From the NCBI GenBank assembly GCA_040357565.1, contig JBDODJ010000018.1: a stretch of DNA of 64,000 nucleotides. The stretch is one strand, 5' to 3'. This DNA comes from Cercozoa sp. M6MM (Eukaryota > Endomyxa: Ascetosporea). Made by a program: the position numbers and the translations under genes. The notes below the pieces were generated by a model. The model was not told the origin of the DNA and ran no database searches. It was given only the letters and a program-made list of their open reading frames with translations. Below are positions 36,359-46,884 of this stretch, piece by piece. Within the stretch, counting starts at the first letter, position 1, and each line of letters begins with the position of its first letter.

Positions 36359-37546
36359 ATGGAGGATGCACCGTCCCCACTACGGGTATCTAGAGAGGTC
36401 TTGGGTGACTGGTTTTATATTTACAGCCGTATTTATCCCCCTCAGCTGTTGATTTCTTGCTTGGCTGCGTCGTCGGGATGCATCTTCCATGTGCAGTCGC
36501 TAGCTAATACAAAGACGTGCCGTCACAGTGTCGGTACCGTACCCTACATGCGGGCAACAATAGTGGGGAAATGGGTGACGCGTAGACATCGTTTTGCATT
36601 GAACAGAGAAGATTTTCCCGCGACGGGCACTGCATGCGGTTCTCGGTGCGTTTGTGAGCATGGCTACCTGCGCTGAGTTTGCGCTCCGAGAATACAGCGA
36701 AAGTCTCCCTGGTTGGATCGGCATCCGCTTGTCGCCTGCACCGCCTTTGCTGTTTATTTTGGTTGGATTCGTGCTACACACCGCCGCAGTCGTGTTACTT
36801 TCTGTGCCGGTGTGTTGCTCAGGGTATCGATACTCCCCTACACATGAACTGAGAAATAGCATATTAAGTTAACTGTGAGTTCAGACCAGCATGCCTGCTG
36901 GGATCACAAGTGACCTGTCTGCTGTTGCGGTACACGCTCTCGTCACTGCATGAACTGACGCCTTCTCCAATAAGGTACTCGACCGGTAAGTATTGATGTA
37001 AATTTTCGCATATTTCCACTGACAGTTCGCTCTGGGACTTTTCTGCCATCGTACTGTTAGCCGACACATGTACTGCATTTTTAGTCTCCTTGTCAGTTGC
37101 TTTCTCGTCAGTTGCCTTGTTCCGTGATTTTCTATACAAACGTTTTTCCATCATCCAGCATACACGATGCTTTGTTGGATAAGAGGCGACTTGAAACCTG
37201 ACAAGGCAACCCTCATTGTGGAAGGTGTCGTCTTGTTGGCTATTCTACAGGTAGTTCCGGAATGGGTTTCCCGATTACCATCATTTTCCTAAACAACAGA
37301 TCAGCGCGGAGCATCGGTACCCGCCAGCTGCAGTTGTTGCCGTCTGTGCATTCTTCATCGACGGTGCCCGTGAGATCTCGGGTATTGCAGTAATTTATAC
37401 TCAGTACTTACTTCGCATCAATTGCAATAGATTTATATTTACCTTCTTTAGAATTGCGAAAGCCTGCGTTGTGCGGTGTACTTTTGGCCGCATGTATCGG
37501 AATAGCTGGACCGCTCAGGCTGCTAAACCACTCAAAGGACTTTTAG
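36359..37546 (+). CDS. Small multi-pass membrane protein, unknown
   Basis: Six short exons join in phase from MEDAPSPLRVSRE. The product has about four hydrophobic segments: LLISCLAASSGCIFH, PPLLFILVGFVLHTAAVVLL, ATLIVEGVVLLAILQ, and PPAAVVAVCAFFIDG, with PALCGVLLAACIGIAG before the stop at 37544-37546. Length is about 150-160 residues. I do not recognise the family. The joint between the third and fourth exons (LLSVPV to GDLKPDK) is the weakest. Confidence 0.45.
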
Positions 37547-37724
37547 CCCGAGTACGGACTCAGGCTTTGTGAGCACTTAGCTCAGGCTTGGTCCGCAGAG
37601 TTGAGTAACTCAGTTCCGTTCAAATTCAGTGCTGTATTAACATCTGTCATTCATTGGCACCGTACCATTTAACACAAGCTAGTAGATATCAGTGGGTTCT
37701 GCTTCCAACTTAATCGTTTCATTG

Positions 37725-39754
37725 TCAGTTCGCCTGAGTTGTCACGGTGTCATTGCAAAGATCAATAGAATTTTGAATGATATCTCGACCCGGGTTAGCC
37801 CTGCGAAGCAAAACATGCTTTCGCTCCAGTCGGCTCACAGTCAGCAGTACTGGACGCGAAGCCAGTGGTCTGAAAGGTTTTCCAGCTTGTCGACTGAAGA
37901 AATACCGACACAATGTGTTCACACTCGACTGTCCTGTAAAAAATTGTGTTTTGTAATTCGCTGTACCAAACTGCTTTCGTGCGTCGATGGGTTTTTTGCT
38001 CAAAAGCTCTTCGGTGCATCGCTTTAGAGCTGCGTGGGTTTCAGGGTCGCGGCGCAAGAAGTCGCTCGCGTCGAGCGCCGCATTGTGCCCAAGCACGGTC
38101 CTTGCGAAGCAAGGGAAGAAAAATTGAATTTCTCGCAGCGCACTCGCTTCCGAGTCTGCTCCATGGCAGGCGTTCATGGTTGCATCCGTGCCGAACCGGC
38201 CTCGGATGCTCATGGGAGCGTTTTTTCGTGCGGTAAAAGTGTTTGTAGGTCCAAGGTAATGTCTCCATGCAAGTATTGCATCGTCTCGCTTTAAAACCTG
38301 CAGGTATTTCATGGATGGGTACTAAAATGGAAGGGTGGTTTTGGGCGAGGCGGTACCAATGCAAGTATTGGCTTTGAACACATGAAGTCAAGAAGCTCTC
38401 CAAAGAATCTTTTCCCCTTGTGCTCGGCATAGAATTCACCGGCAACATCCGGTGTCAATTGAACTAACCAAAAGTAGGAGTCATTATATATAGCTATGCA
38501 GGTAGAAGTTGTCGTGACGGTATGTGCAGAAAAACATACCAACCTTACGCCGCACAATTGAGAACCCGCACTGATCGATTACATCAAGAATCGCATCAAC
38601 GCTGCCGTTGGCCATTGTGTCGGGTTTCAACATCGCGTACGTATACTGCGTTCGGTTCTTGCCCGCAAAAAGTGAGTAGTTGTTTGAGATCTTGAGGTAG
38701 TCACTCTCGTCACAACGAAGTCTCACGAGGGCTTCTGCGCCTCGTCCTTCTACGTAGTACAGGTGCGCAGTTAAGAAGTCTGCCTTTAGCTCCACAACTT
38801 GTTCTTCTGTTAATTCTGTCTTAGACTGCTCTGTGACGAAAAAACAGCCTTCCCCTGCCTCGAGTTGAACTCGAAGAAGTTCGAGTTTTTTCTTTGATGT
38901 TGATGATGGCACTGCAACAACGACACGCTGCAGCTCTCTCGACGCGTCGATTCCGAAGTACTCAGCCACGTAGTGCTTGTACTCGGGAGATTGGCTCTCG
39001 CAGAAGTGCGCTCCGCACAGGTTGTCGATAAGCTCCCGAATGTGATTCTTCGCGTTTCTCCGAGTTACTTCAAAGGCCATCACGGCACCCGCACCAAACC
39101 TAGTGTCCAGTTGGTCTTGCTCAAGCACATGCGCTTTTTTGCGTTGGAAAAGGAAATCGCTTTCAATCATCTGTTTTTCCAGCTGCATTGCCGAATCCAA
39201 AGGGCAAACTACGACCAGGCTCTCGAGAGGCATTCGCAAGTCCTCTGCTGCCACTGTTTCTTGCGAGAAGAAGGAATCCACTTCGACCGCATCAGCGTAC
39301 AGTATGGCAACCTTAGATTCTCCAAGCTCTTCGCTGGCACGAAAATGCAGCGACTTCAGTTGCTCTACCAGGTCGGAGATCTTCCAAAGGTAAACGTTGC
39401 TTCGTCGCAGCTTTTCCTGCATCTCAGGTCCTTGGCGCTCAATCTCATCGTACCCCCACCCAAATGCCCGCCAGCTTTCCTCACTCAACGCCCAAAGCTG
39501 AGTCATTCGATGCTTGTGAACGTGAATGGAGGCCGACTTTTCTAACTCAGCCGTGATGAAGTCATCGTCTAGAGTGTTCAATGATCGTAGTGCAAAGACT
39601 GCTTGCTTTTCCGTTTCTTCCGCCTGTTCCATGCACACGCATTTAAAATTTACAGCTTTCATCACAAATTTGGGAAACTGAAGAAAGCCACCTCGACTTC
39701 AGGCTCGCCTGAGGCATTAGAGCCTGCCGACTGTTCCGATTCTTGCTCAATCAT
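37725..39754 (-). CDS. Multi-NDPK-domain protein, NME8-like; only the last domain looks catalytic
   Basis: The first exon MIEQESEQSAGSNASGE splices to a long exon beginning AEETEKQAVFALRSL. After about 130 charged helical residues come two degenerate nucleoside-diphosphate-kinase-like repeats (around VVVCPLDSAMQLEKQMIES and VVVAVPSSTSKKKLELLRVQ). A complete NDPK domain follows: TYAMLKPDTMANGSVDAILD, then VRLQLTPDVAGEFYAEHKG, KRFFGELLDFMCSKPILAL, GPTNTFTARKNAPMSIRGRF, and the catalytic NACHGADS. About 100 residues follow it. NDPKs transfer the gamma phosphate of NTPs to NDPs via His. Triple NDPK arrays are typical of NME8/TXNDC3 proteins of ciliary axonemes. The N-terminal thioredoxin of NME8 is not evident. 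Introns at 38540 and 38340 restore LRLQLT and LVLKRDD. Confidence 0.75.
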
Positions 39755-40194
39755 CTCTCTCTCTCTCTCTCTCTCGGCTACTAATCCGTTAGCTGTGCAC
39801 CTCGTCGCCTTCCGTCACCGACTTTCCTGGTATTCTTCTGTGAAACGCTCGGACAAACCAAACGCAACTGGTTCGCTTATTGGGTGTCGATACGGATATC
39901 CTTCGGCAGCGGACAACGGTAACCTCCCGACATACAGATCGCATCTAAAAGATACTTGCGGTGGCAATGCAGCTGACGCTCGCGGCTCGCTCACTTCAGG
40001 AGGCGTGTAACGGTACGATATCGTACGTACCTCGTCTATCGTTTCGTTTCGCTGAGATATATCGTGTTCGTGCACGACAACTGAAACAGACATGAAACGA
40101 AAACGAAAGTCCCTCGAGTCGAGTGACTGAGGTAGTCACGTCTCCGCACTTAGTTAGACGAACGAACCGCACGGGAACGCAACCAACGACTTGC
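39755..40194. other. Interval between two minus-strand genes
   Basis: It includes a (CT)n run at 39756-39774 directly upstream of the NDPK gene start, on the 5' side of that gene. No exon is supported. Confidence 0.35.
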
Positions 40195-41751
40195 TTAAAC
40201 CGACCGCTGCTCAATCCACTGCTTGACAACTTCGCAGCTTTCTTGTCGCGTGCTTGGTTCTACAACACGGACGGATATAAAAAGAGTCAAAGTTACATGA
40301 ACAAGCGATGCGCAAAAGCGAAAACGACGAGTACCAAGAAAGAGGCAATGTGGGCCATCCTCCACTAAGTGCAACGTTTTGTCCTTAGAGCGCGACTCGG
40401 CGAAAAGTTGCTCGCTGAGCGTTGGCGAGGTCATGCGATCGGCAGTGCCTGAAATATATTTTTAACAAGTTCGGAGAGTTCGACACAAATAACAAGGAGA
40501 CCAACAAAAGCTTAGTTACCGTGCAAAACCAGGAAAGGCACGTCCAGCAAATCCAGACACGTTGCGATATGAAGAGAAGTGTCGAGCAGCTCGCACGACA
40601 ACTCGGTTTTGAACATGTCGGTGCTGTAAAAGGGTCCATCGCGTAGCCGACGTCGCATATCATTGTCCCAGCAGCTGCAGCAAACTCGACTCAAAAGATA
40701 CGTAGTTTACACTGACAAAGAAGTTGATCTACAGTGACCCGATGATGGCACTTCGCGGTATCAATTTCGCCTTCGGGAAAATCCAGCGTAGCGCCTGCAA
40801 TAGCTGCACACAGACCCATCGATGTAAAATACCACTACCACAACAACAAAAACAACAACAGCAACAGCAGCAGCAACAACAACATCCACAACAACAAGTG
40901 TCGGTACCTTAATCTGATACTCTGGCGGTTTCAATAGAATGCCGAGCATCGGCGCGGAAAAGATTGAACCGCGGTGGCCCAAAGCACGCAGCTGCCGTTT
41001 ATATCGCGTGCTTAAGTAGAAGTTGACTGCGCCGCCCATGCTCTCACCTAGTGTGAAGAAAGGCACGTCGCGACAGTCTTCCAAGAAGCTCTCCTCTTCT
41101 CGCACATGCCGAACGAAGCTCAACTGCGCAACGAGCCGTCATTCAAAACAGCATGCACATAGAAACAATACATAAATTGTTACAGTGTCATCAACGAGAC
41201 CGTCGAAACCGTTGGCGCCGAGTTCAATCCAAGGGCCGTCACTAAATCCGTGTCCTTCCGGCTCCAGCACGCAGATGGCAGCTTCAAAAATAAGGCATGA
41301 TTGCAACTTACATACAAGAACATGACGTACCGTCTAACAGGTGGACCCAACGGTGAAACTCCAGCAATGACACCCATCGTGCTCTGCCATTAACATCAAC
41401 GAGGAAAGAGCAAAAAGGTGTAGGTCTTTTTTATACGATTCGTTTAGTCCGAGGATGCGGACCAGGACGAGCTTCACTGGCCGATCTCTTGGCCGCCACA
41501 AACGATACTACAGTCTTATACCAACGTAAACATACGGACGGGATAGCAGGCATGATAGATGGACACACGGCAAGTCGGCGCCCTTCGAGACACAGAGTTC
41601 CGTCCTTGTTGAGCAAACCCGGTGGTGTGCACAAATCGGCGTCGCGCGGAATGCGAAGCCTCCGCCGTGCCGCACCTGACTCCCTGGGCTCACCGTCAAA
41701 CGCGCCCTTGTTGAACTGAAGGTGTGCACGCGCTATTTCTTCGTCACGCAT
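40195..41751 (-). CDS. Alpha/beta hydrolase, monoglyceride-lipase/caffeoylshikimate-esterase type
   Basis: Minus-strand exons give the family landmarks in order: AAICVLEPEGHGFSDGPWIE (the D-x-x-GHG-S segment), the nucleophile elbow FFTLGESMGGAVNFYL, SIFSAPMLGILLKPP, RDGPFYSTDMFKTEL, VPFLVLHGN spliced to TADRMTSPTLSEQL (catalytic Asp), and DKTLHLVEDGPHCLF (catalytic His). A final exon ends VKQWIEQRSV at 40195. The N-terminus (MRDEEIARAHLQFNKGAF, GLLNKDGTLCLEGRRLAV) resembles the start of the family, but the exons between 41330 and 41580, including the HG oxyanion motif, are unresolved. Members hydrolyse monoacylglycerols or related esters; the substrate is not predictable here. A CAA/CAG intronic repeat lies at 40830-40900. 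Confidence 0.75.
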
Positions 41752-42220
41752 ATTATTTCGGACACCGTCTGATTTGTCGGAATGTTCACGTTCAGCAGAA
41801 ACGCGCCACTCAGAGCAAAGGTGCTAAGACATACCCACTTGCGGCACACCAGCTGTGGCGCCTGTTTAGACGACAAAAGCCTGAAGCAAAGGACAGAGCA
41901 ATGATGTAGTACTGTAAGACCGTACCGTTACAAAGTCAATCCGGGTGATCGCACGACTTTGGCACTTTTGAGGTCCAAAATACCAACAAAATGCACTTGC
42001 ACACTCTATGTGCCGCTCACTGGCTGCACCGTGCTTGCGGACGCTTGCGCGGACAATGATCGGTTTTTACTGTACAGCACGTACAACCTACAGTACAGCA
42101 CAAGTAGTATAGCGCAAGCGGCTTGTGCAGCAGTGTGCCCTTTGAGTTGTAGTGTCTAGCGCCCGATCACGTCTCGTAGTGGCGAGCTTTTTGTGAATCC
42201 TCTCTGGGGAGCAACACACA
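41752..42220. promoter_or_regulatory. Shared 5' interval of hydrolase and RING genes
   Basis: About 470 bp between divergent starts, with GTACAGCACGTACAACCTAC-like repeats at 42073-42104. No exon is evident. Confidence 0.3.
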
Positions 42221-42756
42221 ATGGGGGCCTCTGTGTCAAGCGATGCCTTGACTGGCGGTGTGCCGAGTGAGTTGTTTTTCTGCTGTAATAATCATGTCAA
42301 TACACATGGCGGCATTGATTTTAATCCAATACGGTAGTTGAATCCTCATTTTGTCGCAAGAAGGCCTCCAAGGTAAAGATTAGTCCCACATCTCTTGTGG
42401 AGTTGATCACACAGTTTGTGTTTTCAGATGCGAAGGAAGGCGACGCCCGAATCGCTACAGCGTGACGTGGCGCGACTGAACGCACTGTGCCGCTGGCTGG
42501 CGCACCCGCGTAAAGCTTCCAAAGTGCACGAGAGGTGTAGAGCTTTTGCACCTCCGACTCTGTTCTCGTAGAGACTGGCACGAAACTGTTCTTTGAGGTG
42601 GCAACACGCTTCGACAATCCTTCGCTAGCGCGCTCGTTCTGGCGGCTGCCGAGGTAGCGCGTCTGCTGAGTTGGAACAATGTAGCAGCAAGTGTTTGTGT
42701 GTCTTTGTGTCTGTGTCTGTGTCTGTGTCTTCTGCCTTGTGTCTTGTGTGTGTGTG

Positions 42757-42836
<80 letters not shown>

Positions 42837-43736
42837 GTTTGTGCATGTAGAGCCACCGTGATTGTGGCGTGGCAACAAGGCGAAACCAGGGCCGACGGTG
42901 GCAATGCACACCTGAGCACTCGACGGTACTTCCTGGTGCCGACGCGACGCCGACCCGAGCATGTACCTTCCTAACCTCAGACAGACAAAACAGCAAAATA
43001 CATTAGTGTCCTTGTGGGTGTGCAGTTGAGCTCTCCGCGTGCGTTGAGTGTGCACGACTTCTACCGCGTGCTGTACTTTGTGCAAAACAACGCGAGCGCC
43101 TTCACACAGCCCTCGGAGGAACCATCGCACGACACGGTCGATCAGGAGACACACGATGACGACGATGACTTTAGCGACGACGATGGCGACTGTCCAATGT
43201 AACTGTGCGTGTGTATGACATGTGCGTCTTTCCTTCTCTTTATTATCTTTGTCCAGCTGTCTGGAACGTGATGCCACTGTTGTTCTCTCTTGCACGCACA
43301 CGTTCTGCTCTGGTGGGTCTATCTGTATGTGTGCGCGTGTCTGTGTTTACGTGTCTGTTTACGTGTCTGTGTTTATGTGTCTGTGTGGTTGTTAGAGTGC
43401 ATGGAAGAGTGGCGTCAAAAGCAGGTATCCGCTTGCCTCTTGTTCGGCAGTCTGCCCACACATGGGCTTTGGTTCAGTCCGAGGCGGCTGAGTGCCCCAT
43501 GTGCCGTGCCAGTTGTGCCGACGAAGCCAGTGATTGGAACCTCCTTGACGAGGATTCGGTAAGTCAGTCTGTCTCTGTGTTTTTATTGTATCCGATGTCA
43601 ACCCTACATTTAGAACGAGCTGCTCGACTCGGTTCTCAACTCGCCGTTCGCTTTTGTCGCAGCTCAACCGTACCTGGCTTTCCAATCAACTCATCGCACC
43701 TTGACACGCTTGTTTTTTTTGCCTTCAATGATGTGA
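42221..43736 (+). CDS. RNF141-like RING E3 ubiquitin ligase with N-myristoylation signal
   Basis: Nine exons in phase. The start MGASVSSDAL has Gly2 and Ser6, a consensus N-myristoylation site, as in RNF141 (MGQQIS). After ESLQRDVARLNAL comes the RNF141-type module TGTKLFFEVATRFDNPSLAR-SFW, ATVIVAWQQGETR, and LSVHDFYRVLYFV. An acidic linker and the RING follow: DCPICLERDATVVLSCTHTF, CSECMEEWRQKQ, and ECPMCRAS. This has C3HC4 spacing across three exons joined by GTAACT and GTGGGT donors. It ends near THRTLTRLFFLPSMM. RING proteins recruit E2 enzymes for ubiquitin transfer. RNF141 itself is best known from vertebrate testis, so an apparent orthologue in a protist is notable. One intron holds about 90 bp of (GT)n (42745-42833). 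Confidence 0.8.
42744..42833 (+). repeat. (GT)n microsatellite in the RNF141-like gene
   Basis: About 90 bp of GT repeat with a single GC interruption, preceded by CTGTGT repeats, fill an intron. Confidence 0.95.
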
Positions 43737-44134
43737 CATACCGACAGTCGCTTGGACGATTCAAATCTGCAGCTGCTCGCTGTGGCCACCGGCGCTGCGC
43801 GAGAACCACCTGTCGACAACAATTAGAACGGCATTTTACCAAACGAGCCCCGAACTGATTATTTGTAGAAATACAACACGATGACGCGGACATGCTATGT
43901 CACGTTAAATCGGGTCGGGTAGGGCTGAATGATTGAAGAAATCACGAGATATTCATCAATCAGCCAGTCAGGTGGTCACAAGGTGCTACAATTTAATTCG
44001 GAAACTATCGGCACCGCAGTGTGTGTGAGTGTGCCCAGTGTCTGAACGAGTGCCAACGTACGTATATGGTGCTTTCAGTGTCCTGTTGGGGGTTCGTCAG
44101 GTGAACTTGTTTGTTTTGTGCACCATTGCTGTAG
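43737..44134. other. Interval between RING and oxidase genes
   Basis: About 400 bp, with no supported exon or RNA gene. Confidence 0.35.
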
Positions 44135-45328
44135 ATGGCAAGCGAGCAGCAGCAGAAGGTTCTGGTGATTGGAGGCGGCTGTGCCGGTCTTGGCACCGCT
44201 GTCACACTCGCGTAAATTTTCTGCTTTGCTGACTAGACTTGAGATATTCTGGACGCTCGATTTGTTTGTAGTTCGCGCGGCGTGCCGACTGTGCTCGTCA
44301 GCGATGAGTTTTCGCCACTTACGACATCAGACGTTAGTGCTGGGTATCCATCTAAAGACGATTGTGGCAGAAAGCGGTCTCTGTGAATTGCCTAAATTAT
44401 ATGTTTGATGTAAATTTAGCTTCTGGGAACCGATTATGGTGAAGGAATGCGGTGCCGACGCTGCTGCCTTGGAACGCACGCGTCGCTGTAAAATGCACAG
44501 TTTTAACCCCTTGCCTTGGTGTCCTTATCTTGTTTATTTCTTTCGATGCTGGTTAGGGTCGGGCACAACGTTTGACTTTCTGACTGAGGTGATGCACGCT
44601 TTCGGTACGCCGGCTTCGGGGTGCTCGCTGTGCAGTGGCTTCGGTACGCCGCCGCCTAGCTCTTGCTCTGTACAATTGATATGTTGGATTCTTGCTGTTC
44701 CCAAATCAGAGCTGCTCAAGGAGAAGAACGCAAAGCCGCACTTTTACTCGGACCTCGCTATCGGCTTCCGTAGTCTCTCGGACCGCGACATTGCACGCAT
44801 TACAAATGGCAACGATTACGGCACGGCGTTTGCTTGGACAACTGTCATGTGCGACCAGCGAATGTACTTGCCTTTTCTGCTGCGTCACTTTGTCGCGCTC
44901 GGCGGCGAGGTGCAGCAGCGCCGGGTCTCTAGTCTGCTGGAGGAAACGCAGCAGTACGCTGCTGTCGTCAACTGCACTGGCCTGGTATACACTATAATTG
45001 TACTGATTAACCCTACATATCTACGTGATACCTACTGGACAGGGTGCTACTGATCTCGATGTCGGCGAATCCAACATGCTGCCTACTCGTGGTCAGGTAG
45101 TTATCTCCCGTTGTGTTGGGTGCTGTCGCTGTGCATGTTATTGTGCACCCAGGTCGTCAAACGCAAGAACCGCGGTGTTTCGCATTTCTGGATGACTGAC
45201 GATGTACCTCTCTGTGTGTTTCCCACAGTAGTTGACAGATATACACTCTCTACAGGGTCCGGGTGGACACTGCGTTTATGTACTGCCGCGTCCTGATTCG
45301 ACCGTCGTCACTGGCGGCACTTTCCAAG
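44135..45328 (+). CDS. D-amino-acid-oxidase-like FAD enzyme, 3' end in gap
   Basis: Eight exons in phase. The Rossmann start is QKVLVIGGGCAGLGTAVTLA (GxGxxG), then SRGVPTVLVSDEFSPLTTSD, FWEPIMVKECGADA, ELLKEKNAKPHF, CDQRMYLPFLLRHFVALGGE, VQQRRVSSLLEE, YAAVVNCTGL, NMLPTRGQVV, and VYVLPRPDSTVVTGGTFQ. The order WTT...YLP.L...G....RRV..L....VVNCTGL...RGQ...GGT is that of D-amino-acid/D-aspartate oxidases, which deaminate D-amino acids, usually in peroxisomes. The C-terminal FAD-binding part (GLRP...R and H-x-YGHGG region) and any peroxisomal C-terminal tripeptide are missing in the 100-N gap. The visible gene stops at a GTAGG donor followed by (CA)n. Confidence 0.75.
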
Positions 45329-45330
45329 TA

Positions 45331-45332
<2 letters not shown>

Positions 45333-45388
<56 letters not shown>

Positions 45389-45488
45389 NNNNNNNNNNNN
45401 NNNNNNNNNNNNNNNNNNNNNNNNNNNNNNNNNNNNNNNNNNNNNNNNNNNNNNNNNNNNNNNNNNNNNNNNNNNNNNNNNNNNNNNN

Positions 45489-45535
<47 letters not shown>
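45333..45535. repeat. (CA)n | 100-N gap | (GT)n
   Basis: About 55 bp of CA repeat run into 100 N (45389-45488), then about 47 bp of GT repeat. The repeat changes strand identity across the gap, so the two sides are not one continuous microsatellite and real sequence is missing. Two genes are truncated here. Confidence 0.95.
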
Positions 45536-45537
<2 letters not shown>

Positions 45538-45554
45538 CTATCACCGTCTTTCAG

Positions 45555-46567
45555 GCAGGTGCACTGGCAGCATGTGTCCTCGCAGTACTGGTGACGGTGG
45601 CGGCGTCACAGTCGACTTATGAGCTGCACGTGCATCATTATATCATCGCCTTGTTGCTGTGGGCACTTACACCCTTTCGACACTGGACTTCGTGCCTCAT
45701 CCAGGGCGCCTGCATCGGTATCATCCAATGCAGTGTTGCAGACTGTACATAACGCTTCTGACCCACCCGCACAGGCATGTTCATTGATGGCATTGTTCAA
45801 TGGGGCCCCGACCCACTTTTTTCGAGGCATGTGACGCCTCGCTTCGCCAGTTTCGACGTGCTCACTGTGTGGAAACATTCTATCAATTTACGTTTGTTCT
45901 CGTGTCCGCCTTGTACCCTTTATTTCTTGGTTTGCTCACAGGATGGCGATGGCTCGATTGGCAACTTTAGCGTTATCTTGGACTGGTCGTCACCTGCGGT
46001 TCACCTTTATTCTCCCTAACCCATATGAGCTAGTCCTCTTCAATATGAGCAGAACCACCAATGGCAGGACGAGCTGAATCGCGCGCAGGTCTCGGTCAAC
46101 AACGTCTTGATCTCGGATGCTCTCGACAGCACGCGGCGCTTTGTGTTTTCGGAGCAACTGCTGGAGGACCTGCTGGGCGAGAGCAAGCAGGCTGGTAACG
46201 CTTCTTTTGCTTTGTTAGAAGAAGTTTTGGCTAAGTGTTTCGTATGTACAGTATTCCTTGCGGGTGCACGATTTACAGGTGGGTTTCTCGCAGAGTCGAC
46301 CTACTGGTCGCGGCCTGTCCAACTGTACCATGCTTTTGTTTCTTGTTGCGATGCTGTTCTTTGACTGGATGTGAATCTCGCAATATTGTGTTTTGCAGAG
46401 ACCTCGCGAAGCTGCGCGAGCAAGCGAGTGAACCAGAGGCTTCGAAGCCGAGAATTCGAGCAGCAAATTTCGCGGGAAGCAACGACCAACATCGGTATCG
46501 CTCGGCCGAGCTCGGCGAGCTTGCGATGAGCATAGGCCGGGTTTTTGACTTGAGAAGCGAAGGCTAA
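45555..46567 (+). CDS. Multi-pass membrane protein, C-terminal part, 5' end in gap
   Basis: Seven exons after the gap. The first has a hydrophobic run, AGALAACVLAVLVTVAA, followed by STYELHVHHYIIALLLWALT and IQGACIG. It splices to FIDGIVQWGPDPLF, and then TPRFASFDVLTVW, GNFSVILDW, VSVNNVLISDALDSTRRFVF, YSLRVHDLQVGFSQSTYW, and a charged tail. The yELHxHHyxxAxxLxPxT...QGxxxGxFxxGxxxWG pattern resembles the membrane core of LCCL-type proteins of fungi and other eukaryotes; I recall this family only from memory. His-rich HVHH could bind metal. The N-terminal half is lost in the gap. It is a separate gene from the oxidase, whose C-terminus is also missing. Confidence 0.45.
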
Positions 46568-46884
46568 AACTCGACTGCGTCCGCATGCGTACGTGCGTAC
46601 TGTAGCGACATCGAATGAACTCGGGTCGAACCAACTTTAACCTAACTAACTAAACGTACACCACTGCCGTGTACGTACGCTACCGTACTGTGCTGTAGCG
46701 TAGAAAGTGCGAAACTAACTAAATTCCAGTCAAAATCCGACAACTGACACCACTTAGAAGCAGCGGGGCACGCCACACGCGCAGTTGTTTGTACTTTCGT
46801 TAGGCTAGTTAAATGCGAGCGTTAGTTCTCACTTCGTGACTATAGAACAGGTGTTTATGCTTTTCACCCCTTGCTCACTTTCAG
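46568..46884. other. Interval with GTAC/AACTAAC motifs
   Basis: About 320 bp containing ACCTAACTAACTAAACGTAC and several CCGTACGTACG/GCTACCGTACTG motifs at 46637-46690, like other intergenic intervals here. Confidence 0.4.

Noticed and set aside
42321-43301. Long minus-strand ORF of 326 codons across the RNF141-like gene
   Set aside because: Much of its length comes from the (CA)n repeat read as His-Thr and from the antisense of real exons.
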